From Harmothoe impar (lineage: Eukaryota > Annelida > Polychaeta > Phyllodocida > Polynoidae), in contig OX381710.1 of NCBI GenBank assembly GCA_947462335.1, forward strand, positions 32,479,004 through 32,543,003: 64,000 nt of DNA, in the 5' to 3' direction. The translations under genes and the position numbers were made by a program. Below are positions 12,311-23,189 of this stretch, one piece after another. Positions within the stretch are counted from its first letter, which is position 1; each line of letters begins with the position of its first letter. Under the pieces are notes generated by a model. It ran no database searches. It saw only the letters and a list, made by a program, of their open reading frames with translations, and was not told where the DNA came from.

Positions 12311-13381
12311 CGTTGTGTAACAAACGTAGGTTATTTCTGCATTAATTTAGGCCCCGGATTTAGGCCGAGCCCTGTATAGCCTATTATCAAGCCTAGTCTA
12401 GGCCTATATGGAGGGTCTCCATGCAAGCTCCATGCCCATTGTCGATTTAGATAAATGCCCTGACTTGTCACCATATCAATTTTAAAAAGAAATGCCCATG
12501 CCAGGGGCTATTCAAGTAGGGGCCTATGACGTTATCGATACTAGTAGTACGGGGGTATGCCTAGGCTATACCTATGGAGAAGGATGACATGATCATGCTA
12601 GGTCTAGGCCTACCAGGCGGGGGCGGGGGGGGGGGGGGGTAGGCCTATGGCGCTCTGGCTGTTGGAAATACATGATAGGGCTTATGATGCTTTATAATGT
12701 TGAAAATGTGCTTGACAATGGCCAACTTGAGTCCAAATATCCCCTATTTTAAGCAACTTCTGACAAAATTTAGTTGGAAAAGTAAAATTCTGTCTCCATT
12801 TAGTATTCACTTTGTCTAGAAATGATAAATGATGTCTAGGCCTAGGCCTATACATTGAACTGTGTGATCAAATAAGGAATGCTTATAGGCCTAGATATAA
12901 CACATTTAATTGAGTAGGCCTACACTATGGGGGTGAATGGCTGAAAACGACAAGGGGACATGGCCATTTCTTAAGATCCTTGTCAAATGCTAACCTGGTT
13001 TGGATTACAATGATTCAACGTAAATTCATCTTCTAATGTCAAATATAGATCCTGCCATATAGTGGATCCTGCCATAGGTAGGTGGCCTTGTTTGTAAGAA
13101 GATTTTTCTGGAGGGTGTGAGCCCTTGAAGTTGAGTAGGCCTATACATGTTGAAATAATTGTAATTTTCAATTAATCTATATGTTTGACAATCTAACAAT
13201 TCAATCTTGTGATAGGTTTGACAAAATATCATGATCACTTGAAAATATCCAGAAGAAAGTAGCTGTATGGATACTATGCATATATCCCCACCTCTGGAAA
13301 CTCTGCCTTGTATCAATCCTATAGAGTAAAACCTCTTGTATAGGCCACGGCTAGTATTCAAGTCAGATCGCCAGTGTGGGG
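12311..13381. other. Intergenic DNA, nothing recognised
   Basis: It contains many TAGGCCTA strings, a G-run at 12618-12640 and one copy of the GACATGGCCATTTCTTAAGATC motif (12958). No gene is supported. Confidence 0.45.
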
Positions 13382-14314
13382 TACACTGTAAAAATATTCC
13401 GTTGAATATACGGAGAATCAGTGTACAATTTTACGGTGATTCATCATAACATATGATTACGGTGAGGCAATGTAAAATCAATCAATTTTACTTTGAATAT
13501 CCGTAATCCAGTACAGTGAGACACCGTTTATTTTTACAGTGAAACACAGTTTATTTTACGGTGAAGCTACGTTTAATTGATTTCAGTTTTATCACACCAG
13601 GTGGCAGTTTGGTTCATGAAGAGATTTTCCTAGATGCTAATGATTAGGTCTGAAGTCTTGACACTAAGATGATATTGCTGATTGGTACCAAATTGGGTTT
13701 GGAACCATATTGAGCATGGAGTTATGTATAGGGGGATAAATGAACTGAATAACACTGGGAAAAATCAGTTAAATTACACAAAATACCATTACTATTATTG
13801 TTTAGGCACTGAATCAGAATACAGTGATGTTTTGTATTCTGTTAAAATAACAGTGATTCACAGTTCCGTAGAAATAACGGTGACTTTGGGAAAAACGGTG
13901 ACCGTAAAAATAACGGTGAAAGTCCGGCACCCGGTGTTGCCAGTGAATTACCGTTATTTCAACGGTACTGAGAATCACTGTTAAAGACTTTTTTTTTTTT
14001 TTTTTTTTTGTTATGCACATCATAACACGTTTATTGTCATGATTTTCAGTACATCCAGGGTCGAGTGCCAACCAGGTCGAACTGACTCGTGGTTGGACCC
14101 GTTGTTGTCCGTCTTTCACTGCACGCAGTATGTAACATGGGGTATTTACAATATGACACTTAACAACAGTGAATGATTAATTTACAGTGAAGATGTACAT
14201 TTTTACAGTTATTTGCTTATCTACACAACACAATGTGTTCCTAATAAATAATATATAGTATCTTATAAATGATTACCAATATAACCCAGTGCCTTGACAT
14301 ACTGAGAGGGAGTT

Positions 14315-15919
14315 TTAGTGCTTTCTTTTGCCCCTGGGTTTTTTGAAGTATGTACCGAGATGCATTTTTAGCTGTAGCTTAAAACTAGATTTTTCATCAA
14401 TTTTTTGCAATCCTGGTGGGAGTTTATTCCACTCAGAGGCCCCTCTATAATAAGGACTTTTCTTATAAAATTCAGTACGAGGTCTGATCAGAGGGAAGGT
14501 TGGCAGAAAGCTACTTCTGGTTCTAGGATTCAGTTTCGGATTTAGTTTCTTGGCTCTGGAGTGGAACATTGAGACTAACATTTCCTTTCGTCTCAATGCA
14601 GGAAGAGGAGTAGAACAATCCTGATGTAATTTAATTATAGGGTTCCCTCTGACCTTAACCTTCAGACAACATCTTAGGGATCTATTTTGAATTTTGCCTA
14701 TTTTATCGGGCCATTTTTGGTTGCACCCATCTAACAAAAAAGAGCAGTAATCAAACTTTGGGAGTATTGTTTGTTTGAAAATGAGTATAGCGATTTCAGC
14801 CGCAATGCTAGGTCTAATCTTCCCTAGTTTCAAATTCAGGAAGTTAGTAGCATCCCTAACTAGCTTTGCCTGGTCTTCAAAGGTTAGCCCTCTGTCTATA
14901 GCAGCTCCTAGATACACAAATGATTTTACCAAGGCTATATCTTGGCCGTTTAATTTTGGAACAGCCTCCGGGCACCTATGAAATTGATTGTTTGCACAAT
15001 ACCAGACAAATTTTGTCTTATTTGCATTAATTGTGAGTCCTTTCTTTACACAGGCTTGTGACAGGAGGTCTAAATCAGATTGCAGTTGGCGTAATGCAAC
15101 ATTCGGATTTGTGTGAGCGGAGTACAGAACTATGTCGTCCGCATAGAGTTTTATGCGCGATATTACTGGTGAGTTAATAATTTCATTTATAAAGAATATA
15201 AAGAGAGCCGGGCCCAGTACAGAACCCTGAGGCACTCCATAACAGACCTTTTTTGGTACCGAGATCGTACCATCGACTTTAGTACATTGCGTTCTGTTTC
15301 CAAGATAAGATTTAAACCATTTTAGTATATTTTTAGGAAATCCTACTCCTTTCAATTGAGTCAAGAGGTGTGAGTGGTTTATACAATCGAAAGCTTTCGA
15401 TATATCAATATAACAGGTTGCAACAAACTGGGCTCTATCCCGTGCCATGTAGAGATCTTCAACTAGGTCTAACACTGCATCATTCGTACCACAGCCTGAT
15501 CTAAAACCATACTGTAACGGAGATAAAAGATTATTACTTTCAATAGTTTTCATAAAATAATTCTTAACTAATTTTTCCAGAATTTTACTGGGCAGCGGCA
15601 GTATCGAGATAGGGCGCCAGTTTGAGACATTATGAAGATCACCTGACTTGGGGATAGGAGTAACCACTGCTCTAGCCCAATCATTTGGGAATGACCCAGT
15701 CTTCATAGATACATTGAAGAGGTGAGTGACCTGCGGGAGTAGTGCGGTCAGCGCGTCTTTTAATACTTTAGATGAGATGTTACAAATACCAGAAGGTTTA
15801 CAAATATCAATTTCTTCCAAAAGAGGGAGTACATCCTGAGTTGTGAAGATAGGTAACTCAGGCAGAGTTCCTTCATAATAGTCTGAAGGCTCAGTATAAG
15901 CATGAGGCGGAAGATTCAA
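14315..15919 (-). pseudogene. LINE reverse transcriptase (ORF2, C-terminal part)
   Basis: The reverse transcriptase copies element RNA into the target site. Visible motifs in order are the palm aspartate in CYIDISKAFDC, the PQGSVLGPALF motif, the catalytic YADDIVLYS box, and a C-terminal tail with FYKKSPYYRGASEWNKLP typical of CR1/L2-type proteins. The frame stays open without an ATG upstream to an in-frame TAA at 16049-16051, and the same frame continues upstream as the endonuclease remnant. ORF2 is therefore interrupted by one nonsense codon, and the element is also 5'-truncated. It is probably not functional. Confidence 0.85.
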
Positions 15920-16048
15920 TTTGTCATATAATGTTTGACCAATATTGCTAAAATAATCATTGATATAAGTAGAGGTATCCGAAATGAGTTCTTTTGTAGT
16001 TTGGTCATGCAGGACCGGTGTAATAAGTGATTTTGGCCCTTTAATTAA

Positions 16049-16640
16049 TTAATTTATTTCTGCCCAGAATTTACGAGCATTGTCTTTGCAGTCATCTAAC
16101 TTGCCCATGATATACTTCTTATGGGCAACCCTCGTCATTTTATTAATGTCTAAACGAGCTTTCCTAGCTTTCAAAAAATCATCAAAACGATGATAGGTTC
16201 TGAATTTATGCATTAATTCATTACGTTCTTTAATCCTAACTAGGACTTCTGCGTCCATCCAAACTTTACCGTAATCTTTGACCGAAAAGGTTTTCAGAGG
16301 ACAAGTTTTATCTAAGTAATCATTTATAGAACACTCAATTTTACTCCACATTTCATTTACATCTTCAGACTCATAAAACTCAGTCCAATCTACACTTTCT
16401 AAAGAGCTTACCAAATCATCTTTTACGTATTTTGTGTAAGATCTACCGGTAATATCTACTTTTTTAAAGCCATTTCTTCCTTTTTTCCTAACAGCTACTA
16501 CCGGTAGGTGGTCGCTGATGAAGGCATTCTCTACAGAGGAAGAGGCTACATAGTTGGAGTTTGTCAAAATATTATCAATGCAACTTCCCGGACCACCTTT
16601 AGGATTTGGCCTGGTTACTTCTTGGAATAATTTATAATGG
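16049..16640 (-). pseudogene. LINE endonuclease C-terminus and linker (ORF2 upstream part)
   Basis: This reading frame contains FISDHLPVVAV, the conserved SDH motif near the end of apurinic-type LINE endonucleases, then a basic linker leading toward the reverse transcriptase. It ends at an in-frame TAA at 16049 and is in the same frame as the reverse transcriptase at 14315-15919. Between about 16567 and 16640 a further stretch ending in SCIDNILTN is readable in the same frame. The N-terminal endonuclease residues are missing because of 5' truncation. Confidence 0.7.
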
Positions 16641-16858
16641 AGATTTCTTGTTTAAAAATAGCGGCGACAGTTCCGTAAAAATAACGGTGACTTAGGAAAA
16701 AACGGTGACCGTAAAAATAACGGTGAAAGTCCGGCACCCGGTGTTGCCAGTGAATCTCCGTTATTTTAACGGAAATTTTTTTACAGTGTATAGGATCAGG
16801 ACAAAGTCAAAGTATGGCTTATCCCTAAGTTTTTAGATGTATACTACATTAACTAAAG

Positions 16859-17700
16859 TCACTCCCTCTAATCCGGGCACCCTTGGGACTATCCAAAACT
16901 GGCCGCATTAGCGAGGTGGCTGCACTGGAGGGAGTCAATGCTTTGAGTCCGATTTACATAGACAATAGACTTGTTGTTAACCTCCCCCCCCCCGGGCATG
17001 GCAAACGGGGGGGGGGGGAGAGAGACATGTCGCCCCCCCACACACACACACTCCAAAAAAGGTCAAACCAAAATGGTCAAGTAAAAAGGCACCTAAAATG
17101 GTGAAAATACCCCTCAGTCCCCCCTACTTTGAAACCGCTTGCCATGCCCCTGCCTCCCCCCTCCCTTGGGTCACCTCCCAGTCAGTCAAGCAGAACATGA
17201 GCAGGAAGTGTCATGGGGTGGGGAGGGGGGGGGAGAGGCGGGGGGGAGGGGCTGCCCTGCGAGGTGTTAAAGCTAGGCCTCTGCATCTCCCCCCCCCCCA
17301 CCCCCATGGCAAATGTAGGCTGAATCCACATGTAACTGGTAAGGACAAACAATGTAAAAAAGTTGTGTTCTCTGAACTTTTGATTTTTAGATCTATAATT
17401 CTGAGCATGTTAAACTTACCTCACAACCTCACAAAATAATTTTTTTTTTTTTGTTTAACCTAATTGGAAATACAGTTCAATGTTTCACTGAATCATTCTT
17501 CAAATGGCCGCATTAGAGGAAGTTTTTCTTCATTTGGTACTGTAAAATAGGTGGCCACAGGGCGGGGTGGCCGCATTAGAGGGGTGGCCGCAATAGGGGG
17601 AGTATTTTACATTAAAATAAAGGGAAAAACGGTTGGGACTTTCCAAATATGGCCGCATTGAGGTGGCCGCTATAGAGGGGTGGCCGTTAGGAGGGAGTTG
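16859..17700. mobile_element. Element with imperfect AGTCA(A)CTCCCTC ends
   Basis: The left end AGTCACTCCCTCTAATCCGG is imperfectly inverted relative to the right end GTGGCCGTTAGGAGGGAGT followed by TGACT. The interior has repeated GTGGCCGCATTAGAGG motifs and C/G-runs. It interrupts the repeated DNA whose uninterrupted form is seen at 17990-18010. Confidence 0.5.
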
Positions 17701-17704
17701 ACTG

Positions 17705-18289
17705 TATTCCCAAAGTCTGTAACAGCACTGGCAATAACACTGAATCTCTGTATATTTGAATACTCTGAATCTATTGATGGTGATTCTACATAAAATTAAC
17801 GGTGATTCAACGTAAAATTAACGGTGATTCTACATGAAATGAACAGTGATTCTAAGTAAAAATAACGGTGAAAGTCCGGCACCCGGTGTTGCCAGTGAAT
17901 CTCCGTTATTTTAACGGAAATTTTTTTACAGTGTATAGGATCAGGACAAAGTCAAAGTATGGCTTATCCCTAAGTTTTTAGATGTATACTACAGTAACTA
18001 AAGTCACCATAATCAGACTCCCTGTGAGGCTTATAGAATATTCCCAAAGTCTGTAACAGCACTGGCAATAACACTGAATCTCTGTATATTTGAATACTCT
18101 GAATCTATTGATGGTGATTCTACATAAAATTAACGGTGATTCAACGTAAAATTAACGGTGATTCTACATGAAATGAACAGTGATTCTAAGTAAAATCGAC
18201 TGTGAGTGTGACCATCACCATTAAAAAAACGGTGAAAGTTATGTCCCAATAGTTGCCGGTCATTTTGACGACTTTTTTTTTTACAGTGT
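17705..18289. repeat. Tandem duplication of ~334 bp carrying ACGGTGATT repeats
   Basis: TATTCCCAAAGTCTGTAACA starts one copy at 17705 and another at 18039 (offset 334 bp), both followed by short repeats of AAAATTAACGGTGATTC. The first copy ends in TTTTTTTACAGTGTA (17921-17935), the second in TTTTTTTTTACAGTG (18270-18285). Both belong to the CACTGTAAAAA family. Confidence 0.75.
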
Positions 18290-19620
18290 GCCCAAACTCA
18301 ATAGTCAATAGCAGAACTCAGCAGTCTATGCTCCACAGTCTACACAAGGTTGAGTCCATATGCAGCAGTGGATACCAGCACTCAACAGTCTATCTTCCAC
18401 CGTCAATACTGGATGCTGGAGTAAGGGCCCGCGGGATGTGGCACCTTTATCTCCATTTATCCACGCGGATGGTGTCTGCAAGTTTGGAAGTGGAGGACCG
18501 GGATGTCACTTTATCAAATTTTGTGCACAGAGAAAAGTAAAGGCATCACCATGACTCTTCTGCTATAATCAACTCTAGGTAACTCTGGTACCAGAGTCAC
18601 AATGATTCTGGTAGAAGGGTCACAGCTACACTGATAAAATGAAGGGATCGAAACTTGTCAAATGATTGTCTTATAAGAAGAGTTTAGGGTCTTTAAAGTG
18701 ACAGTCATGAAATAAACAAGTTAAAGGTTGTCTACCTGAGGACCTACCAAGTTAACATCCCACAAGACAACACTAGACTCATCTAACTGGCAATGTTAGC
18801 CCACTCCAAATGACGAGTCTAGGGTCGTCAAATTCACCACCCTAGAAAAGTTAACCCTTTATTGGCTGAAACTACTTTAAATGTGCTTCAATCCTTTTGT
18901 CAGCATGATGCATGAATGTAAACCTGGTGAGTCTATTCGTCAAGACTGTATTCATACAGACTTTCAGGACATGGCAGGGATTCTCCTAATTTACATACCT
19001 CTATGAATTAGCTATTACACACCTGAGAATTAGAGACATGGTCAGTAATTATGCCTAGGCTCAGAACCCAGTGAGCTCCACCTGCAGTGAAGTAGAGGAT
19101 ATACTACCACCTGATGGGGCAAGCAACACTATGAAAGCCAGGACTACTACCAAAACTTAGACATTTGTTACATGTCATACAGTTTTGCTTCTTTATAGCA
19201 ATGTTCATCTCTAATGGGTTCATCTCTAATGTGGTTAATGGGATGTAGCCATGTGTGATGATTCCACTATACTATAGCCTACAGGCTACATGCAATGAAC
19301 GAACACCGTTTCTGTTGCCAGCCAAGCCTATTGGGGGGGGGGGGGGGGTTGCCCTGGTAGCACCCCATCATGCCCACCCTGCCCTCTAGTGGAAAGGATT
19401 GATGAAAACAGTGTATAGTGGAAGGTATGCTGACCACCTGGCTGGAGGACCTACACTGACACCCTGCTCAATCTACTCAATCCACTGTTAGTCTATAGCA
19501 GGGTGACCATAGACCATAGAGGGAAATGAAAAAGGTGTCGGGCGCAAAATCTCAAAAATTGGAGAAAAGGGATTTCTTCGCTCTATGGTCCAAATGACTC
19601 AGCTGGACTGGTCCTACTGC
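18290..19620. other. Intergenic DNA, nothing recognised
   Basis: Only short low-complexity tracts (a G-run at 19335-19350) and imprecise local repeats of CAGTCTA..CTCCAC (18320-18410) are visible. No gene is supported. Confidence 0.45.
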
Positions 19621-20155
19621 AATGTATTATGCATCATAACTTCTGTGTATCTATAAACAAATGGTACTGCCACTACTTAACTATGCACCAAACATTAAAG
19701 ATCCGCAGGATATAAGTATTGAAAATCTTCATGTCAATAGTAATACAGTCATGCTGCAGTATAGACGTGACTGTCATCTACTCTCGATAATGTACAAGTG
19801 GGCCAAGGATGAAAACAATGTTGTTAAGCCTACACATTTATTAAGGAATAACACAAGTATTAAACTAAAGGTCAGTAGACCCAAAAAGGAAATTTATCGG
19901 ACTAGCCCCTTGTATCGAGGCAAACTCCTATGTTAGCAGATATACTTTGCAATTAATACTTTATTATGTAACTATTCCACATGGTATATATAATTAAGCT
20001 GGTACAGTCTTTTTTGGACAGATATTGTGTGTATTAGAATAATGCTCGTGGAAACCACTGTATAACCTAGCACTCTAAATGGTTCAACCAAACTCAATTA
20101 TTGTTCTCTACAAAATATCATGATTTCCCTGGTATGTTCTGACAATTAGATGTAT
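19621..20155 (+). mobile_element. 3' end of a second LINE, first part (split by the LTR element)
   Basis: A plus-strand frame at 19661-19936 encodes the C-terminal tail of a CR1/L2-like reverse transcriptase, with RRDCHLLSIMYKW, IKLKVSRPKKEIYRTSPLYRG and then a break where a Trp-containing LP motif would be expected. The catalytic part is absent, so this is a 5'-truncated remnant. The untranslated DNA after it is cut by the LTR retroelement at 20156 and resumes after 34496. Confidence 0.7.
20152..20155. repeat. Target-site duplication GTAT, left copy
   Basis: GTAT precedes the left LTR here and recurs directly after the right LTR at 34493-34496. A 4-bp duplication is usual for Ty3/gypsy-class integrases. 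Confidence 0.85.
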
Positions 20156-20865
20156 TGTCATACAAGGAATCCCCTTAGTTGGGAGACTCCTTGTAATGTG
20201 ATATGAGGTAAGTTGACTAAGTCTTGTGGTCTTGTAGTATAGTTGGTATTTATTACAAGTTGACAGCGACAGTACAGTAAGTACAATGTAGGTTCCACTC
20301 AGTTACACCTATCCACACAATAATATAGGTCTTGGTAAATATACCTAATAACCCTGAGGTTAGTACTGGACTAGAGCCAAGGGGGTCCTACACCATGTCT
20401 GATAGTTGGGCCTAGTAGGGCATAGCCTATAGCCTTGTTCTCAGTCAGTGGAGAGGTCCTTGCTCTGTGGTGTCCAAGTGTAGAGTGAGGATGGAGATGC
20501 CCAGTGCTGGGACCTGACCCTATTTAAGGGGGCCAGGCCACCAGCATGGCATCTTGAGTGTTAGTGTCAGTTGACAGTGGTTGGAGGGTTGTAACAGTCA
20601 GAGAGACAGTCACACAATACCCCTCCATAGTTTGTCTACCCCTGTTAGTGTACATCAAAGGGGTGACCCTTATGCTGGTCTGTGGGAAACAATGTGCGGG
20701 ATGAGCGTCGCCTGGCGGCGGCGGGAGTGCCGACTGGAGCGCCGCCTATGCGGGCCGGCGCGCGCCTGCGTGTGCCGGCGGCGGGAGTAGCGTCTCCCGC
20801 CGTCGGCTTGAACACGCGGGCGCCCGCAGCGCCGGGCTCGCCGGGCTCGCCGGTCATACCTGACA
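20156..20865 (-). repeat. 3' LTR (710 bp)
   Basis: It matches the copy at 33783-34492 except in GAGACTCC here versus GAGATCCC there. On the minus strand it runs from TGTCAGGTATGACC to CCTTGTATGACA. The first ~190 bp (about 20675-20865) are strikingly rich in CpG. A TTAAATA box lies at 20521-20527 and AATAAA at 20249-20254, about 94 bp before the end. Confidence 0.95.
20249..20254 (-). terminator. LTR polyadenylation signal AATAAA
   Basis: TTTATT on the plus strand reads AATAAA on the element strand, with a GT-rich stretch downstream inside the LTR. It is the natural 3'-end signal for all sense transcripts of the element. Confidence 0.7.
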
Positions 20866-20869
20866 GGTG

Positions 20870-20879
20870 CCTCCCCCTC
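20870..20879 (-). other. Polypurine tract
   Basis: On the minus strand GAGGGGGAGG is followed by CACC and then the 3' LTR start TGTCA. A purine run directly upstream of the 3' LTR primes plus-strand DNA synthesis in LTR elements. Confidence 0.8.
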
Positions 20880-22420
20880 GGGAAAAAGGACAACTCTCCG
20901 TCAGTTGTCATTCCATCTAAAAATTTGGGGTGAATTTTGGAATTTTATCCACAATTTTTGGTGGCAAATAGAATTTACCTTTTGTTTTTGATTTTTTTTT
21001 TTTGTAGTGAAGTACACTTTTTTTTGTAATATAGATGATGTGAGAGTATGTAAATACCAAAGGTCTGGGGAGAATTTTGGTTTTGTGCTTGGCTAGTCAT
21101 CTACATTATATACAGTGTAACTTAACTATAAGGTATGTAAACCTTCTTTGTACCAATTTGGTACTTTCTTAATCACATATTATACAGTGTAGTAATACAT
21201 TGTGTCTTTATCTGACACTTTTCAAATCATTGTTTGAATTATATACACAGCATGGTACATCTTTGTCTTAATTCTAAAACATGATGAAAAATGTGCTATC
21301 AAGTAATAGGCTGTCTTTGGTGAAATAGGTGCTTTGTGGAACTGAGTGGATTTTGATATATCAAAGTTCACATGTGAATACAAATATACAGAGTATAATG
21401 CAAATTATGCAAAATCTTATGATAATCTTTTACAAACTTTTTTGTTTGATACCAAAAAAACCAAGGCCACTTTTATATAAAAGTAGGCCAACCGGCTTGA
21501 AGTTTGTTTTCTTATTTCTAGATAGCGCTTATCTATGGATTTGCGTGATATAGCAATCAGTAATGTACATTTTATGCATAGTTATGTGCTTGTCCGGTGG
21601 CGGATAAGTGTTCATAATTGTGTCATCTGACATTTTGCATTACTTAAGTTTGTAAGTTTGTATGTACAAATACAGTCCTTTTTATGCAGATATTTTGTCC
21701 TTATCCGGTGGAGGGTAAGTGTTCATAATGTCATAAAAATGACTTGGTATCTTGTTTCTGCAATGATAGTTGAATCTTACAAGATTCTTGGTGTTGGCAA
21801 TTTGCAACTTGTGGATCTACACTTTGATCAGAAATGTCTTTGCAGTGGGCCGCTGCTGTGAGATTTAAGTCTTTTGTGTAGTATCCTAGGGTTAGTCAGC
21901 GGACTATCTCCCTTTTTGCTTCATGTTTTTCTGTAAATAGTCTTACATAATACAAAGGTATACAGTGTAAAATACAGTGCAAATACAGTGTTATATACAA
22001 ACATGTTTGATTAGCAATTTAGATTGTAATAATACAATTTCATACATATAAATGCATGTTTGAGCAAGTTTGACATGGTTAAGAGTACGCAATTGTTTTT
22101 GTAAAACTTCAATTTTTCAAAAATTGGCTGTTTCATTTTGGGATACCTTAAAATTGATTTCCTGATACTACTGACACACACTGAGACCTTGCTTTGACCT
22201 TGGGATTGTGAGAGTTTGAAAATTTTGCACCTTGAGCAGATTTTTGAGTGGCACCTTGAGGCTATTGTGTCATGCGGCGCAAGATGCGTCGTGTGCCGCG
22301 GTGACACCGGTGGTTGACACCTTTTGGTGAGCAGATCATGTGCCTTCTCATGGACTTGTCACCTGAAGTGAGGGGATCACTTCAGAGGGTGAACAGTGTC
22401 ATTTGGGGGTGGGGAGGGGT
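20880..22420. other. 1.5-kb non-coding stretch between the polypurine tract and the antisense gene
   Basis: This AT-rich part of the element holds no supportable frame on either strand. Repeated ATACAGTGTA/TACAGTGT strings are scattered through it, and two copies of CTTATCCGGTGG occur (near 21592 and 21694). Its retention in a young element suggests a cis-acting or antisense-promoter function, which is inference. Confidence 0.5.
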
Positions 22421-22455
22421 TATAAAGGCTGTGTAGACCACAGTAGGATCACTTA
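22421..22455 (+). promoter_or_regulatory. TATA box and initiator-like site of the antisense gene
   Basis: TATAAAGG starts at 22421, preceded by the G-rich tract ATTTGGGGGTGGGGAGGGGT. A TCACTTA sequence centred on A22451 lies 30 bp downstream, the expected TATA-to-start distance. The start codon at 22485 would leave a leader of about 34 nt. This is a complete core promoter on the strand opposite to gag-pol-env. Confidence 0.65.
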
Positions 22456-22484
22456 TTCCTTGAGTACCCTTGAGATAACACAGT

Positions 22485-23093
22485 ATGGCGCATATGGCAA
22501 TTTTGGAGGACGAGTTGGAGGCTGTACCTGAGGTACTTGCATATCTCCCTGAGGCTTGGCTGCAGGGTGACATGCAGGCCTTAGACCTGTGGTTAGGTGA
22601 TCAAAACACCTTGGAGGGGCTGACTCCTGGTACTCCTTTTAGGAGTATTTTGAGTCGGTATGACTCAGTAAGGACGCGGTGGTTGCATAAAGTCCGGCAC
22701 GACATTGCCAGTTTTGGTGATGTTTTGGTGTGCCGTCATCACGGCTGGTACTTCCTTGGTGCTGGCGGGATTTCCATGCGCAGGGCGGCATCTCTGGAGC
22801 TGTTGGCTCAGGCCCTACGTGATCTGGATGGATATGACCCGCGACTGCTTTTCACCAGAAATGATGGGGTCATGTGGGACTTCCTATTGGCTGTCGGCCT
22901 ATGTGCTTACACGGTGACAGGTGATGCTGCAGACAGCGCTGAGCATGCTTTGTCTACTTTGGAGGCACGTTTTGTCCAGTGGAGGGAGGAGAACGAGTGG
23001 CTCTTCAGTGAAGATACGTGGATTGGATCTCCTGCCGCTGCCGAGTTGGCCGAGTCCTGGGAGGCCTTGGGATGGGGGGACTATAACAACTAG
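22485..23093 (+). CDS. Antisense accessory protein of the retroelement, unknown function (202 aa)
   Basis: This 202-codon frame lies on the strand opposite to gag-pol-env, between the end of env (23190) and the 3' LTR. The ATG has A at -3 and G at +4, an optimal context, and sits about 34 nt below a predicted initiation site. The protein is acidic, with an N-terminal MAHMAILEDELEAVPEVLAY, many Trp residues and a C-terminal acidic helix rich in Glu and Trp. I see no signal peptide, membrane segment or zinc motif, and I recognise no family. The transcript would converge on the end of env. An upstream G-rich tract and TATA box argue for dedicated transcription. By position it is comparable to retroviral antisense genes, but homology is not implied. 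Confidence 0.7.
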   Translation: MAHMAILEDELEAVPEVLAYLPEAWLQGDMQALDLWLGDQNTLEGLTPGTPFRSILSRYDSVRTRWLHKVRHDIASFGDVLVCRHHGWYFLGAGGISMRRAASLELLAQALRDLDGYDPRLLFTRNDGVMWDFLLAVGLCAYTVTGDAADSAEHALSTLEARFVQWREENEWLFSEDTWIGSPAAAELAESWEALGWGDYNN

Positions 23094-23189
23094 TGGGTGG
23101 CATCTATAAATGTCAATATAAACGGTCCTTTTCAGGGCCAACCAACTTTTCACAAAAGTTTTGGTCAATCTCACTCCTGTATAATTGTG

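Larger units (their letters stand above)
13988..16650 (-). mobile_element. 5'-truncated non-LTR retrotransposon (LINE) with poly(A) tail
   Basis: On the minus strand the order is a partial endonuclease end, a reverse transcriptase domain, a 3' untranslated region with AATAAA (about 14020-14030) and a poly(A) tail seen as a T-run at 13988-14008. The 5' part is missing: recognisable coding similarity starts only near 16640, within the endonuclease. The reverse transcriptase resembles the CR1/L2/Rex1/Daphne side of the LINE tree, but the clade cannot be fixed by eye. The target duplication is ambiguous. Confidence 0.8.
13384..16788. mobile_element. CACTGTAAAAA...TTTTTACAGTG element split by a LINE
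   Basis: The left end CACTGTAAAAATATTCCG and right end ..GGAAATTTTTTTACAGTG are inverted and flanked by TA (13382-13383 and 16789-16790). The interior repeats AATAACGGTGA and GTCCGGCACCCGGTGTTGCC on both sides of the LINE (13862-13985 and 16664-16780). This fits a host element, possibly already duplicated internally, into which the LINE inserted. Confidence 0.65.

Noticed and set aside
20645..20911. Reading the LTR CpG-rich segment as a separate CpG-island host promoter
   Set aside because: The same 190 bp are present in both LTRs, so it belongs to the element.
20581..20933. Arg/Ala/Gly-rich frames on both strands in the LTR (also at 34208-34506)
   Set aside because: They result from the CpG-rich segment of the LTR, are present in both copies and carry no coding signal.
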